Positions 1-8,600 of a stretch of DNA of 64,000 nt are shown here, piece by piece. The notes under the pieces were generated by a model. That model was not told the origin of the DNA and searched no databases. It was given only the letters and a program-made list of their open reading frames with translations. The DNA lies in the NCBI RefSeq assembly GCF_004349055.1, contig NZ_SMKX01000012.1, positions 1 through 64,000 of the forward strand, written 5' to 3'. Source of the DNA: Kribbella antibiotica. GTDB lineage: Bacteria; Actinomycetota; Actinomycetes; Propionibacteriales; Kribbellaceae. Positions within the stretch are counted from its first letter, which is position 1; each line of letters opens with the position of its first letter. The position numbers and the translations under genes were made by a program.

Positions 1-118
1 CCGACACCCCGCCCGACCCCATTTGATGGGCTGGCCCCGGGGCCAGTAAGGGATCGGGGCCGGTGTCAACTGGCGGTCGCCGGTCCAACCCCCCGCACGT
101 CCAGGCCCGGCCGGTGGC

Positions 119-648
119 TCAATATCTCACCGTTGCTGGCCGCAGTCGTGCCAGAAGGACAGCCTCGTCGCCCAGGTTGTACTCCGCAGTCTCGACCGGA
201 TACTTTCCCGTAGCACCGGGATCGACCGCCGGCGGCGCGCCCAGCGGCGCCTTCAGCCGGTCCTCGTTGGTACTCACGCCACCAGTCGGGCGCTGACCTT
301 CCTTGCCCTTGTCCCGGCTCTGATCGCCTGACCCCGACCAAACCAGCTGGACATCTTTCGCCTTGGACACCGAAGAATTCGGCGTCACCAGCCAGATGCT
401 ACGCCGGTCCGGCGACCGTTTCGCCATCCCGATCGGTACGCCGTCCACCGCGATCAGCGGCAGCGCGTCGGCAGCGGCGCGGCGAGCCTGAGCGTAACCC
501 GGTAGCCATCGGCCACCGGCTCGACCACCCAATTCTTGCCTTGGGCAACCGACCTCTCGGGCGGCACAGCCTGCGCCGGACCTACCGTGGCCAGCAGCGC
601 TCCACCGAGCAGCACGAACACCAATCCCGTTCTGCCGAATACCGGCAC
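119..648 (-). pseudogene. Frameshifted secreted-protein remnant
   Basis: The reading frame starts at 648 with a clear signal peptide: a short basic start, a hydrophobic core (VFVLLGGALLATV) and an AQA-type cleavage site. It stops after 64 codons near 454. The sequence resumes sensibly in another minus-strand frame at about 470 (ADALPLIAVDGVPIG) and continues to a stop at 119. Joining the two at LAAPLP/ADALP gives a smooth protein of about 175 residues, so a one- or two-base indel near 468 has broken the gene. I do not recognise the family. The protein was probably exported. Confidence 0.5.
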
Positions 649-774
649 AGCGTTCCCCTCGTCAACAGATAGATCACCTGCATGACTCCGAGCTTCGCCA
701 GTTGGTTGACTTGAGCGACGAACTGCTCATCTGAACATCCCCACCGTGCCGACCTGAAGACACAGGAAGCCCCA

Positions 775-1022
775 CGCCGGTGGAGTTTGGCGCGCCCCTG
801 CTCGACATCAGCCGTCGGCTCGGTGCCGTTGCTCAGCAGCCAGGCCTGCCGTCCTGCCATGATCCCCCTGGATCGCGAGGCAGGCCGTAGCGGGTCGCGC
901 GGCGGACGCCGTCGTGATTCGAGAAGACCCCGGTCGACGACGAGCCGTTCTCGTCGGCCGGCGCCAGGTTCTCCTCGATCACCTTGCGGCACTCGCGTAT
1001 CGCGCCCGCCGTGTAGCCGGTA
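775..1022 (-). pseudogene. GH13 alpha-glucosidase fragment
   Basis: Two minus-strand frames together read like a short internal piece of an actinobacterial GH13 alpha-glucosidase. The first (about 1018-880) ends in FSNHDGVRRATRYGLP, the conserved SNHDVxRHxTRYG region that carries the transition-state His-Asp. The second (about 860-775) reads WLLSNGTEPTADVEQGRA, which in the family comes shortly before the last catalytic region. Both ends and all other domains are missing and there is a frameshift between the pieces, so this is a dead fragment. It lies just downstream of dxs. Confidence 0.45.
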
Positions 1023-1048
1023 CGAACACCTCGACGACCGGGTGGCCG

Positions 1049-2941
1049 TCAGGCCCAGCCTGGCCTGCCGCTCGCGGTGTCTGACTCACTGGTGACCGCG
1101 TCCCCTTGCTTGGCGATCATCTCTATCACGTCCCGGGCCAGCCCCTGGCCGGTCAAGCCGATCTCCTGCAGGATCTTGTCGCGCTTGGCGTGCCCGAGGA
1201 ACTCCTGCGGGATGCCGAAGTCGCGCACCGGCGTCGTGACACCCGCGTCGCGCAGCGTCTGCGAGATCGCCGCGCCGCACCCGCCGGCCCGGCCGTTGTC
1301 CTCGATCGTCACGACGAACTTGTGCCTGGCCGCCAGCTCGATCAGCTTCGGGTCGACCGGCTTGACCCAGCGCGGGTCGACCACGGTGACGCCGAAACCC
1401 TGCGCCTCGAGCCGCTTCGCGACGTCGACGGCGGTGGCGGCCATCGAGCCGATGCCGATGATGAGCACGTCGGTGCCGGTACGGACCAGGACGTCGCAGC
1501 CGCCGACGCGGTCGATCGCGTCGATATCGGCGAGCACCTCGCCCTTCGCGTACCGCAGTACGGTCGGGGCGTCGTCGACCTCGACCGCCTCGTTCAGCAG
1601 CTCACGCAGGCGGGTGCCGTCCCGCGGCGCCGCCAGCCGCAGGCCCGGTACAACCTGGAGGATCGACATGTCCCACATGCCGTTGTGGCTCGCGCCGTCG
1701 TCACCCGTGACGCCGGCCCGGTCGAGCACGAAGGTGACGCCGCACTTGTGCAGCGCGACGTCGAGCAGCAGCTGATCGAAGGCACGGTTGAGGAAGGTCG
1801 CGTAGAGGCCGACGACCGGGTGCAGACCACCCATCGCCAGGCCCGCGGCACTCGTCACCGCGTGCTGCTCGGCGATGCCGACGTCGAAGATCCGGTCGGG
1901 GAACTCCTTGGCGAACGGGGCCAGGCCGGTCGGGTGCAGCATCGCGGCGGTGATCGCGACGACATCGGGCCGGCGGTGGCCGATCTCGATGATCTCCTCG
2001 GCGAACACGTCGGTCCAGCCGCGCGGCTTGCTCTTCGGCCGGACCTGATGGAAGTTGTCTTCCTCGTCCTGCTCGGCGGCGGCGTACCCGAAGCCCTTCT
2101 GGGTGACCGCGTGCACGATCACCGGGCCGCCGAACGCCTTCGCCTTGGCGAGCGCGTCCTCCATCGCCTGCCGGTCGTGACCGTCCACCGGGCCGACGTA
2201 CTTGAGGCCGAGGTCCTCGAACATGCCCTGCGGGGCGAGCATGTCCTTCAGGCCCTTCTTCACCCCGTGCAGCACCTCGTACATCGGGGGGCCGACGTAC
2301 GGCACGCGGCCGAGGTTCTTCTTGATCAGGTCGAGGATCTTCTCGTACCGCGGATTGGTGCGCAGACTGGTCAGGTGCGTGGCCAGGCCGCCGACGGTCG
2401 GGCTGTACGAGCGGCCGTTGTCGTTGACGATGATGACGAGCTTGAGGTCATCGGCCGCGGCGATGTTGTTGAGCGCCTCCCAGGCCATCCCGCCGGTCAG
2501 GCCGCCGTCACCGATCAGCGCGACGACATGCCGGTCCTCGCCGCGCAGCCGGTACGCCTTGGCGAGGCCGTCGGCGTACGAGAGCGAGGTCGAGGCGTGG
2601 CTGTTCTCGACCACGTCGTGTTCGGACTCGGCCTGGCTCGGGTATCCCGAGAGGCCGCCTTCCTGACGGAGCGTGTCGAACGTCGCAGCACGGCCGGTGA
2701 GCAGTTTGTGGACGTAGGTCTGGTGCCCGGTGTCGTAGACCAACCGGTCCCGCGGCGAGGAGAACCCCCGGTGCATCGCCAGCGTGATCTCCACCATGCC
2801 CAAGTTCGGACCCAGGTGACCACCGGTCCGCGACACCGTCTCGACGAGCACGTCGCGGATCTCCGAGGCCAGCTCACGCAGCTGAAAATCGGTCAGGTGG
2901 CGAAGATCATTCGGTGTTTTGATCAAATCCAGGATGCCCAC
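1049..2941 (-). CDS. dxs: 1-deoxy-D-xylulose-5-phosphate synthase
   Basis: Thiamine-diphosphate enzyme that condenses pyruvate with glyceraldehyde 3-phosphate, the entry step of the MEP isoprenoid pathway. The 630-residue product has the full family length. Visible features are the [15 protein letters not shown]-like region, the ThDP/Mg loop GDGGLTGG with the downstream Asn, and the [10 protein letters not shown] segment holding the catalytic Glu of the transketolase pyrimidine domain. The start is a GTG at 2941 behind GGGAGGA. It is divergent from ispH, with 277 bp between. A dxs copy beside ispH and a polyprenyl synthase suggests a dedicated precursor supply for a terpenoid product, but it could also be the only chromosomal copy. 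Confidence 0.95.
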   Translation of the reverse strand: MGILDLIKTPNDLRHLTDFQLRELASEIRDVLVETVSRTGGHLGPNLGMVEITLAMHRGFSSPRDRLVYDTGHQTYVHKLLTGRAATFDTLRQEGGLSGYPSQAESEHDVVENSHASTSLSYADGLAKAYRLRGEDRHVVALIGDGGLTGGMAWEALNNIAAADDLKLVIIVNDNGRSYSPTVGGLATHLTSLRTNPRYEKILDLIKKNLGRVPYVGPPMYEVLHGVKKGLKDMLAPQGMFEDLGLKYVGPVDGHDRQAMEDALAKAKAFGGPVIVHAVTQKGFGYAAAEQDEEDNFHQVRPKSKPRGWTDVFAEEIIEIGHRRPDVVAITAAMLHPTGLAPFAKEFPDRIFDVGIAEQHAVTSAAGLAMGGLHPVVGLYATFLNRAFDQLLLDVALHKCGVTFVLDRAGVTGDDGASHNGMWDMSILQVVPGLRLAAPRDGTRLRELLNEAVEVDDAPTVLRYAKGEVLADIDAIDRVGGCDVLVRTGTDVLIIGIGSMAATAVDVAKRLEAQGFGVTVVDPRWVKPVDPKLIELAARHKFVVTIEDNGRAGGCGAAISQTLRDAGVTTPVRDFGIPQEFLGHAKRDKILQEIGLTGQGLARDVIEMIAKQGDAVTSESDTASGRPGWA

Positions 2942-3067
2942 CTGAAATCCTCCCGATCACTGCCCGAGTCCGAGCATTTCAGGCTCCAACGCATTCACCG
3001 GATTGGCAATAGGGGAGCCCAGCTTCTTGCCGGTTGCAGCTGAAAAGCTTTCGCCGCGGGTATGCAT

Positions 3068-3128
3068 GGTATCGATACCTGGTATCTGAAATCGGTTGGT
3101 TCCCGATCACAGTGGTCGCGATTATTGT
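3068..3128 (+). promoter_or_regulatory. Promoter element, copy 1 (ispH)
   Basis: A perfect 12-bp palindrome GGTATCGATACC (3068-3079) lies exactly 20 bp before a -35-like TTCCCG (3100-3105). A 17-bp spacer follows, then TATTGT (3123-3128), which fits the actinobacterial -10 TANNNT. The same layout with identical spacing occurs at 8228-8288 and, on the minus strand, at 51991-51931. If transcription starts 7 nt after the -10, the palindrome is centred near -61.5, a classic activator position. About 45 nt downstream of the -10 are also conserved, so the leader RNA may matter too. The regulator is unknown. Confidence 0.65.
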
Positions 3129-3218
3129 CTCTGACAGCGAATTCGTGCCTACGCACACCGGGTAGGCAATGGGGCTATGTCCCAGGTGGGAAGCGCTACG
3201 TGAGGATGCGATCGCCGG

Positions 3219-4205
3219 ATGATGGGCAAGGTGCTACTCGCGGCTCCCCGAGGCTTCTGCGCAGGGGTCGATCGAGCTGTGGACACTGTTAACGAGGTGC
3301 TCAAGCGGCACGGACCACCCGTCTATGTCCGTCGGCAGATAGTGCACAACGTCCATGTGGTCCGCGAACTCACTGGCTACGGGGCGGTGTTCGTCCAGGA
3401 GTTGGATGAGGTTCCAGAGGGCTCCGTGGTCGTCATTTCTGCCCATGGAGCATCACCAAGCGTGTATAAGCAAGCCGCGGAACGAGGTCTGCTCGTCATC
3501 GATGCGACGTGTCCGCTGGTGGCGAAAGTCCACCGGGAGGTCGTCCGCTTCGCGCAGGAGGGCTATGAGATCGCGTTGATCGGCCATAGCGGGCATGAGG
3601 AGGTGGAGGGCACCAGAGGCGAAGCGCCAGGGAGTATCCAGACCGTTGCTACCCCGCAGGAAGCTGCGAACTTGCAAGCGGAGGATCCAGACAAGCTGAT
3701 CTGGCTATCCCAGACCACACTCGCCGTCGACGAGGTGGTCGCGGTCGCCGAGGCACTGCGTGAACGCTTTCCGCATCTAACGAACCCGCCGAGCGACGAC
3801 ATCTGCTATGCCAGTCAGAATCGCCAGGAGGCGGTACGCGCAATCGCGGCCCGATGCGACCTCCTCCTCGTCGTGGGCTCCACGAACTCATCGAACTCGA
3901 TGCGCCTCGTCGAGGTCGCACTGCGCGCCGGAGCACACACTGCCTACCTCGTCGATGACGCGGACCAAGTCCGCGACGACTGGTTCGAAGGCGTCCAGGT
4001 CGTAGGGGTGACCGCAGGCGCCTCTGCGCCTGAGTCCGCCGTGTCCGGATTGCTGCGCGCGTTGGCCGATCGCGGATACCCAGAAGTCGAAGAAGTCTCC
4101 GTCACTCAGGAGACCCTCCGTTTCTCCCTCCCGCCCGAACTGCGCACGGGCAGAGACAGCCCGCCGACGCCAACGGGCGCGGCTTTCGAGGGGGAAGCGA
4201 GGTGA
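3219..4205 (+). CDS. ispH: HMBPP reductase (IspH/LytB)
   Basis: Iron-sulfur enzyme that reduces HMBPP to isopentenyl and dimethylallyl diphosphate, the last MEP step. The 328-residue product has the three conserved cysteines that bind the cluster, in [24 protein letters not shown] and [10 protein letters not shown]. It also has the substrate-binding STNSSNS motif. Two adjacent ATGs at 3219 and 3222 could serve as start; the second aligns with the start of the decayed copy at 8428. Downstream genes run the same way. Together with dxs and the polyprenyl synthase it makes an isoprenoid-supply group under promoter copy 1. Confidence 0.95.
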   Translation: MMGKVLLAAPRGFCAGVDRAVDTVNEVLKRHGPPVYVRRQIVHNVHVVRELTGYGAVFVQELDEVPEGSVVVISAHGASPSVYKQAAERGLLVIDATCPLVAKVHREVVRFAQEGYEIALIGHSGHEEVEGTRGEAPGSIQTVATPQEAANLQAEDPDKLIWLSQTTLAVDEVVAVAEALRERFPHLTNPPSDDICYASQNRQEAVRAIAARCDLLLVVGSTNSSNSMRLVEVALRAGAHTAYLVDDADQVRDDWFEGVQVVGVTAGASAPESAVSGLLRALADRGYPEVEEVSVTQETLRFSLPPELRTGRDSPPTPTGAAFEGEAR

Positions 4206-4290
4206 CCGTACGCGCAACGTTTCGGCGTTGGCATAAGGCAAACTCGTCTGGCCCCAATCTCCGCCGAGCTGGATCGGAGAAGCGATTGTC

Positions 4291-4677
4291 ATGACGGCCA
4301 CCAGCGCGAGTCCGCCGGTTGCCAACCAGTTGGTGGTCGTGAACCCGGCAACCGGTGAACGGATCGGCGTGGCCTCGATCCTCGATGCTGCGGCGGTGGC
4401 CGACCTGGCAAGGCAGGGACGGGCGGCTCAGTCGGCCTGGAACGCGATGGGGTTCAACGGTCGCGCCTTGGTCTTACGCCGGATGCAAGGGTGGCTGAGT
4501 GACCACGCCGTCGTAATCGCACGGTCCTTTCCGAACAAGGACCTGCACTTCTACCCGACGGACGAACGGATCTCCCCCAAACTGCTGAAGGCCGTCCAGT
4601 TGCTGTACGGCACAACCGGCAAGTTCGCGGGCCTTCGCCCGCGGGCGTTGCGGACCGCGCGCGGTCAAGAGCGCTGA
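4291..4677 (+). pseudogene. Internally deleted aldehyde dehydrogenase
   Basis: The frame opens with a good Shine-Dalgarno (GGAGAAG) and ATG and encodes about 78 residues of an aldehyde dehydrogenase N-terminus (VNPATGERIG, then the AAQSAWNA helix). It jumps directly to about 48 residues that look like the C-terminal tail of a larger protein (FYPTDERISPKLLKAVQLLYG). The NAD-binding and catalytic-Cys domains of a roughly 500-residue enzyme are missing, so an in-frame internal deletion is the simplest reading. The stop lies one base before the GMC oxidoreductase start. ALDH/GMC neighbours are common in actinobacteria. Assignment of the tail to the same enzyme is inferred. Confidence 0.5.
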
Positions 4678-4678
4678 C

Positions 4679-6382
4679 ATGACCGACTTCGACTACGACG
4701 TCCTCGTGATCGGTTCCGGCTTCGGTGGCAGCGTCTCCGCACTGCGCCTGACGGAGAAGGGCTACCGGGTCGGGGTTCTCGAAGCCGGGCGGCGGTTCGC
4801 AGACGGCGACTTCGCGAAAACGTCCTGGCGGTTGCGGCGCTATCTGTTCGCACCCGGCCTCGGCTGCTACGGCATCCTGCGCATGACGCTGCTGAAGAAC
4901 ACCTTCGTGCTGTCCGGCGCCGGAGTCGGTGGCGGATCACTCGTCTACGCCAACACTCTCTACCGCCCGCTCGACGCGTTCTTCCTGGACAAGCAGTGGG
5001 CGCACATCACAGATTGGAAGGCCGAACTCGCCCCCTACTACGACCAGGCCGAACGGATGCTCGGCGTGGTCGAGGTTCCCGAGAACACCGTGGCCGACGA
5101 CCTACTCCAGGAGGTCGCGAGTGACATGGGCCGTGGCGCCACCTTCAGACGGACACCGGTCGGCGTGTACTTCGGTGACCCCGGCCGGCCCGCGGGCACG
5201 CTAACGCCCGACCCGTACTTCGGTGGCGCCGGACCAGCCCGCAACACCTGCAGGAGCTGCGGTGAATGCATCGTCGGCTGCCGGCACAACGCGAAGAACA
5301 CGACCGTCAAGAACTATCTGTACCTCGCCGAGCAAGCCGGCGCTATCGTTCAGCCCCTAACCACCGTCAACGCAGTGACCCCGCTGCCCAGCGGCGGCTA
5401 CCGCATCGACACGGTCCGTACCGGCGGCAAGCTCCGCAGAATGAAACGTTCCTACACCGCAGAACAGGTGATTTTCTCGGCAGCGGCTCTGGGCACCCAG
5501 AAGCTGCTGCATAAGCTCAAAGACTCCGGCCGGCTCCCGAACATCTCGGCCACGCTGGGAAAGCTGACGCGGACGAACTCCGCAGTTGTGCTGTACCCGA
5601 GGTCCCTGCACATCGACGCGGACTACAGCCGTGGCGTCGCCATCACGTCGTCCTTCCATCCCGACGACGTAACCCACATCGAGCTGGGCCGCTTGGGCGG
5701 TAAGGGCAGCAACTTCCTCTCACTCACCACCACCGTCCTCGTCGACCCGGAAGAAGGCCGTCGACGACTCCTGTCCGGGCTGCGGGTCATGCTGGCCAAC
5801 TGGCGCACCTTGGGGAAGATCCACAACCCGCGCGGCTGGTCCCAGCAGACACTGGGCTTGATCGCGATGCAGACGGATGACAACTCGCTCATCGCCTATA
5901 CCAAGCGCGGTCTCCTCGGCAGGAAGCTGACCACCAGGCCGGGACCCGACGCGAAACCCCCGGTATGGATCCCGGTCGCCCACGAGGTGAGCCGTCGTAT
6001 CGCCGACAAGATGGGCGGCATCCCGAAAGGTGCGGTGTTCGACCTGTTCAACATCCCCAGTACCGGCCACTTCCTCGGCGGCTGCCCGATCGGGGACTCA
6101 CCCGCAACCGGCGTCGTGGACGCCTACCAACGCCTCTACGGTCACCCTGGCCTCCACGTCGCCGACGGCTCCACCATCTCGGCCAATCTCGGCGCCAACC
6201 CGTCCCTCAGCATCACGGCGCAAGCCGAACGAGCGATGTCGTTCTGGCCGAACAACGGCGATCCTGATCCCCGGCCGGCCCTAGAGCGTGGCTACGAACG
6301 GCTACAGCCCATCGCCCCGAACAACGCGGCCGTTCCCGATCACGCCGCTGGCGTTCTCAAGCTGCCGATCACCCCGATCTGA
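4679..6382 (+). CDS. GMC oxidoreductase, ChoD-like
   Basis: FAD-dependent oxidoreductase of 567 residues. The N-terminus has the dinucleotide motif VIGSGFGGSVSALRL followed by VLEAGRR. The segment GAGVGGGSLVYANTL is the second flavin signature. The Cys-rich stretch CRSCGECIVGC followed by HNAKNT is typical of the ChoD-like (putative cholesterol oxidase) subgroup. The C-terminal GMC signature contains GHFLGGCPIG and SANLGANPSLSITA. It probably oxidises a hydroxyl of a terpenoid or steroid-like substrate; the real substrate cannot be read from sequence. It follows the ALDH remnant and precedes the polyprenyl synthase, probably in one transcript. Confidence 0.85.
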   Translation: MTDFDYDVLVIGSGFGGSVSALRLTEKGYRVGVLEAGRRFADGDFAKTSWRLRRYLFAPGLGCYGILRMTLLKNTFVLSGAGVGGGSLVYANTLYRPLDAFFLDKQWAHITDWKAELAPYYDQAERMLGVVEVPENTVADDLLQEVASDMGRGATFRRTPVGVYFGDPGRPAGTLTPDPYFGGAGPARNTCRSCGECIVGCRHNAKNTTVKNYLYLAEQAGAIVQPLTTVNAVTPLPSGGYRIDTVRTGGKLRRMKRSYTAEQVIFSAAALGTQKLLHKLKDSGRLPNISATLGKLTRTNSAVVLYPRSLHIDADYSRGVAITSSFHPDDVTHIELGRLGGKGSNFLSLTTTVLVDPEEGRRRLLSGLRVMLANWRTLGKIHNPRGWSQQTLGLIAMQTDDNSLIAYTKRGLLGRKLTTRPGPDAKPPVWIPVAHEVSRRIADKMGGIPKGAVFDLFNIPSTGHFLGGCPIGDSPATGVVDAYQRLYGHPGLHVADGSTISANLGANPSLSITAQAERAMSFWPNNGDPDPRPALERGYERLQPIAPNNAAVPDHAAGVLKLPITPI

Positions 6383-6396
6383 CAAGCAATGGAGGC

Positions 6397-7416
6397 ATGA
6401 TGCAGCAAGCCACGACGAACAGTTCTGATCTCGCGGCATTCGCGTCGCAGCTGACGGCGGAGCTCGACGGCGAGTACAGCCGAATCCTTGCGCCGTACGG
6501 GCTGGCCAGCCACGCGAGCGCGCTGGCCGCGGGCCGGCAAATACGGTCTCGCCTGGCCGCTGTCACGGCAGGTCAACTCTCGGATCGCCTGATTCGGCGT
6601 TGTGTCGCGCTGGAACTGCTCCACACCTCGACCTTGATCCACGACGACATCATGGACAAGGGCACCGTACGTCGTGGTGTGCCCACGCTCTGGAAGTCGG
6701 TCGGGTTCGAACAAGCGCTCCTGATCGGAAATCTCGCCTCCACGAGGGCGCTGGCGATCGCCCACGCGGACTCCTTCGAGCTGGCGGACGCATTCATCAA
6801 GGCTTTCCGCCAGGTCAACGTGGCGCAGCTACGAGAGTCACACGAGCGTGGCCGGATCAAGGCCAGGGCAACCCAGGAGGCCATCAACGACGGCAAGACC
6901 TCCGCGATGCTCGAACTCGGACTCATCGTGGGATGCCTGTCCAGTGCGCCGCACCCGGTGGACGACCGAGACCTGCGCTGCGCCATCCGCGAATTCGGAG
7001 CAGGTTTCCAGCTGGCCGATGATGTCGAGGACATCGAAGCCTGGCTGGGGAAATCAGGGCAGGCGAGGTCGAAAACTGCGGACTTCGATGTCGAGCTCGG
7101 GAACTTCACCATGGCCCTCACCTTGCTCATCGAGTCGGCGGGCAAGGGCCACCAACCCGGCGACCCGCTGAGCCTGCAGACTCTGCAGGCGTTCGGCCGC
7201 CACGACTGGGAGTCGGGCTTGGTGGCCACAGTGGACATGGCGTCCGATCACTTCCGACTAGCCCAAGGTCACCTGGACAGGGCATTGGAGTCCAGCGGCG
7301 ACGCCGAACTGGCGCGCCGTGTCGCCAACTGGACACAACAGATGATCGATTCCTGGCGCAAGAAGGGCTTGGACGCGACGCTGAGCGGCTTGCCCCAGCA
7401 AGAGGCGGCCCAGTGA
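6397..7416 (+). CDS. Polyprenyl diphosphate synthase
   Basis: All-alpha isoprenyl diphosphate synthase of 339 residues that extends allylic diphosphates with IPP. The first aspartate-rich motif is present as HDDIMD with the following RRG. The second is present as LADDVED in place of DDxxD. GGAGG at 6391-6395 lies too close to the ATG at 6397 and fits the in-frame ATG at 6400 better. The residues before the first motif (LHTSTLIHDD) do not fix the chain length. It overlaps the next gene by four bases (GTGA). With dxs and ispH nearby, it probably makes the prenyl donor or terpene precursor of this cluster. Confidence 0.9.
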   Translation: MMQQATTNSSDLAAFASQLTAELDGEYSRILAPYGLASHASALAAGRQIRSRLAAVTAGQLSDRLIRRCVALELLHTSTLIHDDIMDKGTVRRGVPTLWKSVGFEQALLIGNLASTRALAIAHADSFELADAFIKAFRQVNVAQLRESHERGRIKARATQEAINDGKTSAMLELGLIVGCLSSAPHPVDDRDLRCAIREFGAGFQLADDVEDIEAWLGKSGQARSKTADFDVELGNFTMALTLLIESAGKGHQPGDPLSLQTLQAFGRHDWESGLVATVDMASDHFRLAQGHLDRALESSGDAELARRVANWTQQMIDSWRKKGLDATLSGLPQQEAAQ

Positions 7417-8093
7417 TCCGAGCGGTCGTTCTCGATATCGCCGAGTGCGTGGTCAACTGCGAGCGCGAATACCGTCAGTGGGCCAACTGGCTCGGCGTCC
7501 CTGCCCACACCTTCGCCGCCGCCGTCGGGGTGGCCCTCAGCCGCGGATTGGAAGAGCACGACGCGCTGGGCCTGCTCATACCGGGTACCGACCTGGCAGC
7601 GGCACGCGCCCGCCGCGCGGCCGAGGACGACCTGGAGCGGTTCACCGAACAAGACCTCTACCCCGATGTGCGACCCACCCTGGTCACATTGTGCGCCGCC
7701 GGCGTCTGGACGGGCATCGCCGGGAACCAGACAGCCAAATCGCTCGGCATCCTGCGTTCGCTGGACCTGCCCTGCGACCTGATCGCCACCTCCGAACAGT
7801 GGGGAGTGGCGAAACCTGATCCGGGGTTCTTCGAGCGTCTCGTCGAGTGCGCCCCGTTCCAGCCCGACGAAATCATCTACGTGGGGGACCGACTTGACAA
7901 CGACATCCACCCGGCCGCCACTGTCGGCTTGCACACCGCGCTGATCCGTCGCGGCCCGTGGAACCTTGTCCAGCAAATCCTGGACGGCGACGAACCCACA
8001 ATGCACATCGACAGCCTCAGCGAACTCCCCGACCTCATCGCCACCTTCAACGCCCGGAGCCGCCTCAACCTGGAAGACAGGCTCGGGTCGTGA
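7413..8093 (+). CDS. HAD-family hydrolase
   Basis: A 226-residue haloacid-dehalogenase-fold protein. Motif I is VVLDIAECVVN, with the nucleophilic Asp but Ala at the +2 position where phosphatases usually carry a second Asp; close actinobacterial relatives read DVGETLV. Motif III/IV follow as KPDPGFFERL and YVGDRLDNDI, which hold Mg2+. Start is a GTG overlapping the polyprenyl synthase stop. The tight coupling suggests action on the prenyl diphosphate or a related phosphorylated intermediate. The substituted acid/base residue leaves open a non-phosphatase role. Confidence 0.8.
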   Translation: MIRAVVLDIAECVVNCEREYRQWANWLGVPAHTFAAAVGVALSRGLEEHDALGLLIPGTDLAAARARRAAEDDLERFTEQDLYPDVRPTLVTLCAAGVWTGIAGNQTAKSLGILRSLDLPCDLIATSEQWGVAKPDPGFFERLVECAPFQPDEIIYVGDRLDNDIHPAATVGLHTALIRRGPWNLVQQILDGDEPTMHIDSLSELPDLIATFNARSRLNLEDRLGS

Positions 8094-8227
8094 GACCGGA
8101 GTCGCACGCCGAGCGCGTGCCCATGGGCAATGGCGGCCACAGGATGTGGCATGTCTGGGGGCGCCGACTCCAACGCCCGCACACCCGAACTCACCGAGCC
8201 GATGAAAGAGCGGGGCCAAGTATGCAA

Positions 8228-8288
8228 GGCATCGATGCCTAGGATATGAAATTGACTTGTTCCCGATCATGGTGATCGCAACTAGCGT
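8228..8288 (+). promoter_or_regulatory. Promoter element, copy 2 (PKS)
   Basis: Second copy of the element ahead of ispH. The palindrome is GGCATCGATGCC (8228-8239): it differs from copy 1 at two positions that change together so the symmetry is kept. TTCCCG follows at 8260-8265 and TAGCGT at 8283-8288, with the same 20- and 17-bp spacings. The downstream leader includes CTCGTTTACGCATACC, also conserved in copy 3. It directs transcription into the ispH remnant and then the large PKS. Confidence 0.65.
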
Positions 8289-8427
8289 CTGTCGTAGCGC
8301 AGCCCTCGTTTACGCATACCGCCCAGCGATGGCCTGTTTCGTTCGTATCTCGGGGCCAGCCCACCTATCAGGGAGGGCTGTGGGGGCAGGGGCCTGTCGG
8401 GTTACGGAACCCTGAGGAGTCCAGTTG

Positions 8428-8600
8428 ATGGGCAAGGTGTTGCTCGGGGCTCGCCGGGGCTTCTGCCTGGGGTCGATCGAGCCAGGGACATCGTCGTCGA
8501 GGGGTTGGGCGGTAGGGGTTCCCATCTAAACCGTTCGTCGGCAGATCGTGCACAACGTCCATGTGCTTCGCGAGCTGTGTTAGTCCGGGAGTTGGTCGAT
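8428..8600 (+). pseudogene. Decayed 5' fragment of ispH in the PKS leader
   Basis: Starting at ATG 8428 the DNA reads [13 protein letters not shown], matching the start of the intact ispH product ([13 protein letters not shown]). After frameshifts and a stop it continues to match, including [14 protein letters not shown] (intact: [14 protein letters not shown]) and the DNA around GTCCGGGAGTTGG. The match ends where the PKS begins. The GGGAG that serves as ribosome site of the PKS lies in this remnant. The block therefore looks like a partial duplication of the ispH promoter plus first 65 or so codons. Confidence 0.85.

Noticed and set aside
1106-3043. A 645-codon open frame antisense to dxs
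   Set aside because: It mirrors the coding frame of dxs, has an Arg/Asp/Val-rich low-information composition and no family motifs. It is a typical high-GC shadow.
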